From assembly GCA_012270625.1 (NCBI GenBank), contig JAAXHZ010000157.1, forward strand, positions 1-5,842: a stretch of 5,842 bases of DNA, read 5' to 3'. The notes below the pieces were generated by a model. It worked only from the letters and a program-made list of their open reading frames with translations, ran no database searches and had not been told where the DNA came from. Source of the stretch: Dehalococcoidia bacterium. Lineage in GTDB: Bacteria; Chloroflexota; Dehalococcoidia; SAR202; UBA11138. The translations under genes were made by a program, and so were the position numbers. Shown one piece after another: positions 1 to 4,229 of the stretch; within the stretch, counting starts at the first letter, position 1; the number at the start of each line of letters is the position of its first letter.

Positions 1-957
1 GAGATCCTCGAGCTGTTCTCAATGGGCGTTGGCAACTACACCGAGGAAGACATCAAGGAGTGCTCGCGAGCGTTCACTGGCTGGCGCGTGGTCAACCCGG
101 ACTACATGTCCATCAAGATGAGAAACAACACTGCCAGGCCGTATGGCTACATCGCCTGGCAGTTCGAGTACGATGACGAAGACCACGATCACGAGGATAA
201 GAGCTTCCTCGGCGAGACTGGCGACTTCAACGGCGAGGACGTCGTTGACATCATCTGCAAGCAGCCCGCGACCGCGCGGTTCATCGCGCGACACTTGTAC
301 CACTTCTTCGTTGCCGACGAGCTCCCGGTGCCCCAGTGGCCGCACTTCGATCCCATCGATCCAGAAGCCATCGAAGTTATGTCTCAGGCGTACTTCGATT
401 CCAACTACGACATCTCTGCCATGCTGAGGGCGATGTTCAACTCCGACTTCTTCAAGTCTGAGGCATCCAGGTTCGCGCGAATCAAGAGTCCCGCCGAGAT
501 GGTGGTAGGCACTCTGCGCCTTGCCGGCCCTATCGACCTTCCATCGACCGACACCTACGCGGCCGCAGGCGCCTGCGCCGCGATGGGCCAGGGGCTTCTC
601 AACCCGCCGAGCGTCGAGGGATGGCAGGGCGGCAGCGAGTGGATTAACACCGGCGCCTACGTGCAGCGGGTCAACTTCGCGAGCCGAGTGCTGAACGACC
701 CGGACAAGCCTGGTATCCGCGCTATGATCGACCGTATCGCCAACCGCGCGGGTGGACAGCCCATGTCGCCTGAGCAGGTCGTCGACGCCTGCCTCGACAT
801 ACTCGGCCCTCTCCCGGCGCTCGACACGACCAGGGCCGGCCTGGTCGAATACGCATCCAAGTGGGGAGACATGTCGTTCCCAGACCCAGACACTGACCGA
901 CACATCGTCACCCTCATCCAGCTAATCGTGACGACCCAGGAGTACCAGACTGCCTAA
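1..957 (+). CDS. DUF1800 family protein, C-terminal part (5' end outside window)
   Basis: The reading frame is open from base 1 to the TAA at 955-957 and gives 318 residues. The first ATG (base 22) is internal: the residues before it, EILELFS, continue the family's conserved ELxELFxxGVGNYTExD motif (here residues 4-17), followed by RAFTGW at 23-28. Other family hallmarks are an acidic/His stretch leading into FLGETGDFNG (69-78), the ATARFIARHLYHFF helix after it, PPSVEGWQGG (202-211), and an ending close to the usual xxEYQxA. The C-terminus is therefore complete and the missing part is N-terminal. DUF1800 (COG5267) proteins are large, usually exported, and have no settled biochemical function. 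They are commonly encoded beside DUF1501 proteins, as here about 1.5 kb downstream. Whether this one has a signal peptide cannot be seen. Family assignment is firm; function is unknown. Confidence 0.93.
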   Translation, partial: EILELFSMGVGNYTEEDIKECSRAFTGWRVVNPDYMSIKMRNNTARPYGYIAWQFEYDDEDHDHEDKSFLGETGDFNGEDVVDIICKQPATARFIARHLYHFFVADELPVPQWPHFDPIDPEAIEVMSQAYFDSNYDISAMLRAMFNSDFFKSEASRFARIKSPAEMVVGTLRLAGPIDLPSTDTYAAAGACAAMGQGLLNPPSVEGWQGGSEWINTGAYVQRVNFASRVLNDPDKPGIRAMIDRIANRAGGQPMSPEQVVDACLDILGPLPALDTTRAGLVEYASKWGDMSFPDPDTDRHIVTLIQLIVTTQEYQTA

Positions 958-968
958 CGCGCGGACCA

Positions 969-997
969 CCAGCCAACAGACCCCTTCTCCCTCAGGG
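969..997 (+). repeat. Intergenic direct repeat, copy 1 (degenerate)
   Basis: This 29-base stretch in the DUF1800-NHL gap matches 1047-1075 at 27 of 29 positions, differing at 972 (G/A) and 985 (T/C). After CTCAGGG the two copies diverge: this one continues with a GC-rich, roughly similar segment to about 1018 but lacks the clean inverted repeat of copy 2. It looks like a decayed member of a dispersed REP/MITE-like intergenic family. Confidence 0.7.
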
Positions 998-1046
998 CTT
1001 ACCAGGGGAGTAGGGATAGCAAATGTGTACGGACAAGCCCTGAATA

Positions 1047-1096
1047 CCAACCAACAGACCCCCTCTCCCTCAGGGAGAGGGCTGGGGTGAGGGTGA
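1047..1096 (+). repeat. Intergenic GC-rich repeat, copy 2, with perfect hairpin
   Basis: This is the second copy of the 29-base repeat (1047-1075). It continues into a perfect 9-bp inverted repeat, CCCTCTCCC at 1061-1069 and GGGAGAGGG at 1073-1081, with a TCA loop. A GGGGTGAGGGTGA tail (1084-1096) follows. Short elements of this CCCTCTCCCTCAGGGAGAGGG type are scattered between genes in many GC-rich bacterial genomes. There is no T-tract after the hairpin, so it is not a classic intrinsic terminator. The tail runs to within 8 bases of the NHL start codon. Confidence 0.75.
1089..1096 (+). promoter_or_regulatory. Probable ribosome-binding site of the NHL gene, inside the repeat tail
   Basis: GAGGGTGA lies 7 bases before the ATG at 1104, and its AGGGTG core is 8 bases from it. 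It is the only purine-rich SD-like stretch at a workable distance. It belongs to the tail of the repeat element, so the element seems to supply translation initiation for the gene. Its GAGG (1089-1092) could pair weakly with CCTC (1100-1103) next to the start codon. Confidence 0.5.
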
Positions 1097-1103
1097 CATC
1101 CTC

Positions 1104-2114
1104 ATGACTATCTCAACAAGATTCCAGTTCAAGCCGGTCACAACCGTCGGCTTCGTCGCCGACCAGGGCGGACGCGGCTTCCATCTTCCGACTGACTTCG
1201 TAGTCCGCTCCGACGGACGTATCTTCGTCGCCAGCCGGAGCAACACAACCGCTCTCGACATAGTCGGCATCCAGATGGCATCCATCGACCACGAGTTCTT
1301 TGGACAGATCGGCGGCTACGGCAGCGCGCCGGGCCTGATGATCTGGCCGTCTGCGCTCGCAATGGACAGAGACGAGAACCTGTACCTCGGCGACGACTTC
1401 CTGCACCGAATCACGATCTACGATCGCGACGGCCAGGTCCAGTCCACATGGGGCGCGAAGGGAACGTCAGACGGCGAGTTCGACGGGGTTTCCGGCCTGA
1501 TGTTCGACCAGGACGACAACATGCTGCTGGTGGATCATCGCAACCACCGCATCCAGAAGTTCACGCCCGACGGCCAGTTCATCGAAAAGTGGGGCAGCTT
1601 TGGCGACGGCGACGGGGAATTCAACCTCCCGTGGGGAATCACCCAGGCCCCAGACGGCCACATATACGTCGCCGACTGGCGCAACGATCGCATCCAGAAG
1701 TTCACGCCTGACGGCGAGTTCGTTGCCAAGTTCGGCACGTCCGGCGACGGCGACGGGGAGTTCAACAGGCCCTCCGGCCTCGCGGTGGACTCAGAGGGCA
1801 ACATGTACATCGCCGACTGGATGAACCAGCGCGTCCAGGTGCTCGACCCCGAGGGCGGCTTCATACAGAAGCTCCGCGGCGACGGTGTTCTCGGCGCGTG
1901 GGCAGTCGAGTACCTCAACGCCAACGCCGACGAGCTCGAAGCCCGCTCCAAGTTCGTCCCCGTCTTCGACGTGGACATCGAAGACCCGAGCGAGACGTCA
2001 GCCAGGATCGAGCCCTACTTCTGGGACCCGGTCAGGGTCGCCCTCGACGAACAGGAGCGAGTGTACGTCCTCGAGACAGGCCGCCACCGCTTCCAAGTTT
2101 ACGAAAAGGCGTAG
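1104..2114 (+). CDS. NHL-repeat six-bladed beta-propeller protein
   Basis: This gene encodes 336 residues. Six NHL-type blades can be read: about 28-56, 81-111, 128-158, 175-205, 222-252 and 308-335. Each has the pattern P-x-G-(I/L)-A-(V/M)-D-x-(D/E)-x-N-(I/L/M)-Y-(V/I)-A-D followed by (N/H)-R-(I/V)-Q-x-F/L-x-P-(D/E)-G. The central blades have an exact 47-residue period, with the repeat arginines at 102, 149, 196 and 243. A non-repeat, acidic segment (about 256-305) interrupts the propeller before the last blade. NHL propellers are ligand- or protein-binding platforms, and some members are enzymes (peptidyl-alpha-hydroxyglycine lyase, strictosidine-synthase-like). No catalytic signature is recognisable here, so a binding or scaffold role is inferred. 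No signal peptide or membrane segment is visible at the N-terminus (MTISTRFQFKPVTTVGF). The gene is 146 bases after DUF1800 and 21 bases before the coiled-coil gene, which suggests co-transcription. Confidence 0.9.
   Translation: MTISTRFQFKPVTTVGFVADQGGRGFHLPTDFVVRSDGRIFVASRSNTTALDIVGIQMASIDHEFFGQIGGYGSAPGLMIWPSALAMDRDENLYLGDDFLHRITIYDRDGQVQSTWGAKGTSDGEFDGVSGLMFDQDDNMLLVDHRNHRIQKFTPDGQFIEKWGSFGDGDGEFNLPWGITQAPDGHIYVADWRNDRIQKFTPDGEFVAKFGTSGDGDGEFNRPSGLAVDSEGNMYIADWMNQRVQVLDPEGGFIQKLRGDGVLGAWAVEYLNANADELEARSKFVPVFDVDIEDPSETSARIEPYFWDPVRVALDEQERVYVLETGRHRFQVYEKA
1407..1970 (+). repeat. 141-base (47-codon) tandem repeats encoding NHL blades
   Basis: Units begin at 1407, 1548, 1689 and 1830, each at the conserved arginine codon of a blade. 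The 1548 and 1689 units are the most alike at DNA level: both start with CGCATCCAGAAGTTCACGCC and both carry GGCGACGGCGACGGGGA at the same offset. This points to relatively recent duplication or homogenisation of the two central blades. The first unit and the last, which is incomplete as a repeat, are clearly diverged. Confidence 0.75.
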
Positions 2115-2124
2115 GCGACTAGCT

Positions 2125-2130
2125 AGGAGG
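2125..2130 (+). promoter_or_regulatory. Strong Shine-Dalgarno site selecting a TTG start
   Basis: AGGAGG lies 5 bases before TTG at 2136-2138. It is a full match to the anti-SD core and decides the start of the coiled-coil gene. No ATG or GTG in this frame lies closer than the conserved membrane segment. Confidence 0.8.
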
Positions 2131-2135
2131 ATCGA

Positions 2136-2438
2136 TTGACTCCTGAGATTATCGCAATTCTGGGCGTAGGCGTGGCGCTGGCGGGTCTGATCATCAGTCT
2201 ATCAATCCGCAGCGAGAAGCGCTTCGAGCAGCTCGAACGACGATTTGAGCAACTCGAACAACGTTTTGAGCGAAGCGAGCAGCGTTCGGCAGAGCGATTT
2301 GAGCAAAGCGAGCAGCGTTCGGCAGAGCGATCTGAGAGATTTGCACACAGATTCTCGGGGATCGAACAACGCATGGCGCGGCTCGAAGGGATACTGGATG
2401 GTCTGAGGGAAGCGCTGTTTGGTCGCGCCACTCGATGA
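2136..2438 (+). CDS. Small single-pass membrane protein with coiled-coil tail
   Basis: This gene encodes 100 residues from a TTG start. Residues 5-24 (IIAILGVGVALAGLIISLSI) form one hydrophobic helix. From about residue 27 to 95 the protein is strongly charged, Glu/Arg/Gln-rich and predicted helical, with clear periodicity: two heptads (FEQLERR, FEQLEQR), two 11-residue units (FERSEQRSAER, FEQSEQRSAER), then heptads again (SERFAHR, FSGIEQR) and a leucine-rich end (MARLEGILDGLREALFG). Short proteins of the type 'MTPE-I-AI-GVGVALA... LEGLLEGLREAI' are common hypothetical proteins in environmental bacteria. No function is established to my knowledge. The expected arrangement is an N-terminal anchor with an oligomeric rod. 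The gene lies 21 bases after the NHL gene and 79 bases before the DUF1501 start, so it is likely part of the same unit. An anchor or adaptor role for a neighbour is only inference. Confidence 0.8.
   Translation: MTPEIIAILGVGVALAGLIISLSIRSEKRFEQLERRFEQLEQRFERSEQRSAERFEQSEQRSAERSERFAHRFSGIEQRMARLEGILDGLREALFGRATR
2273..2336 (+). repeat. 33-base tandem duplication inside the coiled-coil gene
   Basis: The 26 bases at 2273-2298 recur exactly at 2306-2331, a period of 33 bases. The match continues to 2303/2336 with one mismatch (T2299/C2332). The unit encodes 11 residues (SEQRSAERFEx), so the duplication adds one hendecad turn of coiled coil without shifting the frame. Confidence 0.85.
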
Positions 2439-2503
2439 CGCGCCTGAATTCGATTTTGAAAATTACGACCGGAACAAACACACAAACGGTGAGGGAAACA
2501 GAC

Positions 2504-2509
2504 AAGGAG
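2504..2509 (+). promoter_or_regulatory. Shine-Dalgarno site fixing the DUF1501 start at 2518
   Basis: AAGGAG lies 8 bases before ATG 2518. A longer in-frame version would begin at TTG 2419, inside the coiled-coil gene. It would add 33 low-complexity polar residues with no signal-peptide character and has no comparable SD site, so 2518 is preferred. Confidence 0.75.
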
Positions 2510-2517
2510 CAAGCAAA

Positions 2518-3648
2518 ATGGGTGCAGGAAAGAACCGCAAGCTCGTCGTAGTCCAGCTCTCTGGCGGCAACGACTATCTCAACTGCGTTGTCCCGTACAC
2601 CAACCCTGAATACATAGACAATCGGCCCAACGTCAGAATACGGCAGGAAGACGTCATTCCGCTGGACGACCAGTACGGCTTCAATCCGTCCATGGGGCCC
2701 ATCAAGGACTTGTACGACGACGGCAAGGTCGCCATACTCCACGGCGTCGGCTACCCTGTGCCCAATCGCTCCCACTTCCGCTCGATGGACATCTGGCACA
2801 CCGCCGAACCGACCAGGGTCGGCGACGAAGGCTGGCTGGGCCAGGCCGTCCGTCACATGCACCCCGAAGCTGACAACGTAGTGGCCGCCGTCAACTTCGG
2901 CGCGGCCCTCCCCAGAGCGCTCGTCGCCAAGAACGCCCCTGTCGCCTCGGTCTCAGACCTCTCCTCGTACGGCCTTCTCAACCACATGGACGCAGACGAC
3001 CAGCGCGCCGAGGCGCTGGAGGCGTTCCGCAACATGTACACTCACGCCATTGGCAGCGGCCCGGTCATGGACTTTCTTAGCCAGACCGGACTCGACGCGC
3101 TGCGCGGCTCCGACATTCTCAGCTCTGTCCCGGACAGGTACGAGTCCAACGTCGAGTACGCATCCAACCCGTTCGCCGCGCGCGCCCGCGACGCCGCACA
3201 GGTACTGACCGCCGACATCGGCACCCGCATCTGCTACACCCAGCACGGCAGCTTCGACACGCACACCAACGAGGTCGCGCTGCTCAACAAGCTCTGGGAC
3301 CACATCGCCGGAGGCATCTACGACCTCTACACCGACCTCAAGGAGCACGACGCCAGCGAAGACGTGCTGATCTTCGTGTTCTCCGAGTTCGGACGGCGCG
3401 TCAAGGACAACGGCAACGGCACCGACCACGGCTCCGGAGGCGTCGCCTTCATGATCGGCGACGGCGTCAACGGCGGCCACTACTCAGAGTACCCGTCGCT
3501 CTCCCCTGAGACACTCGTCGAAGGCGACCTCGCCTTCAACCTAGACTTCCGAAGCATCTACACCGAGATACTCGAAGACTGGCTCGAGGTCGATGCCAGG
3601 CCCATAGTCAAAGGCGAGTACGAAAAAGTCGGCGCGCTCAGGATGTAG
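2518..3648 (+). CDS. DUF1501 family protein (alkaline phosphatase/sulfatase-like superfamily)
   Basis: This gene encodes 376 residues. Family landmarks in order are KLVVVQLSGGND (8-19), NRSHFRSMDIWHTA (83-96), GWLGQAVRH after it, QHGSFDTHTNE (242-252), LIFVFSEFGRRVKDNGNGTDHGSGG (284-308), and a C-terminal LDFRSIYTEILEDWL segment. The Asp/His/Glu residues in these motifs (D19, H86, D247, H249, E290, D303, H304) match positions conserved in DUF1501 (COG4102) and are likely metal ligands by analogy with the superfamily. The actual substrate is unknown. Many DUF1501 proteins carry a twin-arginine signal. This one begins almost directly at the first beta strand, with no signal peptide, so from its sequence it is cytoplasmic or exported by association. 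It pairs with the upstream DUF1800 gene, as is usual for the two families. Family call is firm; function is unknown. Confidence 0.92.
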   Translation: MGAGKNRKLVVVQLSGGNDYLNCVVPYTNPEYIDNRPNVRIRQEDVIPLDDQYGFNPSMGPIKDLYDDGKVAILHGVGYPVPNRSHFRSMDIWHTAEPTRVGDEGWLGQAVRHMHPEADNVVAAVNFGAALPRALVAKNAPVASVSDLSSYGLLNHMDADDQRAEALEAFRNMYTHAIGSGPVMDFLSQTGLDALRGSDILSSVPDRYESNVEYASNPFAARARDAAQVLTADIGTRICYTQHGSFDTHTNEVALLNKLWDHIAGGIYDLYTDLKEHDASEDVLIFVFSEFGRRVKDNGNGTDHGSGGVAFMIGDGVNGGHYSEYPSLSPETLVEGDLAFNLDFRSIYTEILEDWLEVDARPIVKGEYEKVGALRM

Positions 3649-3706
3649 CCGGGGAGCTGCTCATCTCATTCTGCTCCCATCGAATTGTCTCCGACTCAAG
3701 CCACAA

Positions 3707-3711
3707 AGGAG
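3707..3711 (+). promoter_or_regulatory. Shine-Dalgarno site selecting TTG 3718
   Basis: AGGAG within AAAGGAG sits 6 bases before TTG 3718-3720. An alternative in-frame TTG at 3685 would place this SD inside the gene and has none of its own. The 3718 start also begins the protein directly with its first beta strand. Confidence 0.7.
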
Positions 3712-3717
3712 ATACCC

Positions 3718-4014
3718 TTGATTGTCGTTCGACGAACCTACACTCCAAAACCTGGCGGGGGAGGACTTCAGCAACACCTCAGGGAACTTCAGAGGGCAAC
3801 TGCTGAGGCCGGCTTTCCTCCCCTCAGCGTGTACAGAAAGGTACTTGGTCCCCACGGGACGATGGTCACTGTTCAACGTTGGGATTCCGTAGCTGCCTAT
3901 GACGCTTCACGCAACGAGGTTCGAGCCACGCGATCAATAACTGAGATCTTCGAAAGAATCTATCCTGTGCTGGCGTCCACGCATGAGACGGAGATCTACG
4001 AAGAGGTAGTGTAA
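3718..4014 (+). CDS. Small probable dimeric alpha/beta-barrel (ABM/NIPSNAP-like) protein
   Basis: This gene encodes 98 residues from a TTG start. The predicted order is a beta strand (MIVVRRTYTPK, 1-11), a helix (about 17-32, LQQHLRELQRATAEAG), a beta hairpin (about 36-55, LSVYRKVLGPHG then TMVTVQRWDS), a helix (about 57-84, with YDASRNEVRAT and ITEIFERIYPVL), and a last strand (ETEIYEEVV). The order, size, and the 'RxYTPKPG' and 'VQRWDS' signatures resemble ferredoxin-like dimeric barrels of the ABM/NIPSNAP kind. Members bind small ligands or act as small monooxygenases or isomerases. No specific catalytic residue can be named. The gene is 69 bases after DUF1501 and on the same strand, but its base composition is lower in GC, so it may or may not belong to that unit. 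Fold call is moderate; function is unknown. Confidence 0.65.
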   Translation: MIVVRRTYTPKPGGGGLQQHLRELQRATAEAGFPPLSVYRKVLGPHGTMVTVQRWDSVAAYDASRNEVRATRSITEIFERIYPVLASTHETEIYEEVV

Positions 4015-4040
4015 GTGTTCCCCGTACCTGGGTGCTCGTC

Positions 4041-4068
4041 CCGGCGCTGAAGCTAGTGTCAGCGCCGG
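4041..4068 (+). terminator. Strong hairpin after the small barrel gene, possible terminator
   Basis: This is a perfect 10-bp GC-rich inverted repeat, CCGGCGCTGA (4041-4050) with TCAGCGCCGG (4059-4068), and an 8-base loop. It starts 26 bases after the TAA at 4012-4014, the right place to end transcription of the plus-strand genes. No T-run follows, so it would be atypical. Its 3' arm can alternatively pair in a second hairpin, CCGGT (4065-4069) with ACCGG (4074-4078). Confidence 0.45.
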
Positions 4069-4122
4069 TGGCAACCGGTGGTGCAGAAGTGGAGTTCAAG
4101 TCCTCTTCGGTTGGGCTTATAA

Positions 4123-4144
4123 GGGCACTCACACATGAGCGCCC
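4123..4144 (-). terminator. Hairpin downstream of the ATPase gene, possible terminator
   Basis: The arms 4123-4131 and 4136-4144 pair at 8 of 9 positions (one A/C mismatch at 4127/4140) around a 4-base loop. Read on the minus strand, the stem comes about 85 bases after the ATPase stop codon and is followed by TTATAAG, a weak T-rich trail. The orientation and place fit a terminator for the minus-strand gene, but the evidence is modest. Confidence 0.3.
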
Positions 4145-4214
4145 CTACAAAGTCTAACCTTATGGTCGGAGCGCTAACTACTCGACTGGATGCAAGAGAA
4201 TTCTCACCATGCTG

Positions 4215-4229
4215 AATCAGTATCTGATT
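4215..4229. other. Short inverted repeat abutting the ATPase stop codon
   Basis: AATCAG and CTGATT pair perfectly around a TAT loop, directly next to the minus-strand TAA (4230-4232). The octamer TATCTGAT occurs at 4221-4228 and again at 4231-4238, across the stop codon. The stem is AT-rich and weak. A terminator role in either direction is possible but unproven. Confidence 0.3.

Noticed and set aside
19..903. Long open frame on the minus strand opposite the DUF1800 gene
   Set aside because: It is a composition shadow of a GC-rich gene with an unmistakable family match on the plus strand. The minus-strand translation shows no domain or motif.
1061..1081. Hairpin in the intergenic repeat as an intrinsic terminator of the DUF1800 gene
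   Set aside because: It is followed by GGGCTGGGG rather than a T-run, and lies only 23 bases before the NHL start inside a repeat-type sequence. A REP-like element is the better explanation.
2273..2336. Tandem repeat as a CRISPR-like array
   Set aside because: There are only two units with no spacers, and the repeat is in frame within a coiled-coil coding region.
2419..2517. N-terminal extension of the DUF1501 gene to TTG 2419
   Set aside because: It overlaps the coiled-coil gene, has no SD, and encodes polar low-complexity residues with no signal-peptide features. ATG 2518 has a good SD and matches the family's N-terminus.
2194..3480. Two long minus-strand frames (2194-2862 and 2953-3480) opposite the coiled-coil and DUF1501 genes
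   Set aside because: They mirror the codons of well-supported plus-strand genes, and the translations are Val/Arg/Ala-rich without recognisable domains.
3652..3678. Inverted repeat GGGAGC/GCTCCC after the DUF1501 stop as a terminator
   Set aside because: It has only six base pairs, a 15-base loop and no T-tract, so it is not supportable as a terminator.
3685..3717. TTG 3685 as start of the small barrel gene
   Set aside because: No SD lies upstream, whereas a strong AGGAG sits 6 bases before TTG 3718. The additional 11 residues add nothing to the fold.
4064..4115. tRNA-like look: a D-arm-like CCGGT-GGCA-ACCGG hairpin followed by a 7-base GTTCAAG loop containing TCA, reminiscent of a selenocysteine tRNA anticodon arm or a T-arm
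   Set aside because: The spacing between arms is too long, the stem has a T/T mismatch, no acceptor stem pairs, and no T-arm with a TTCGA-type loop or CCA end follows. It also fails as a T-arm because the 5-bp stem does not pair.
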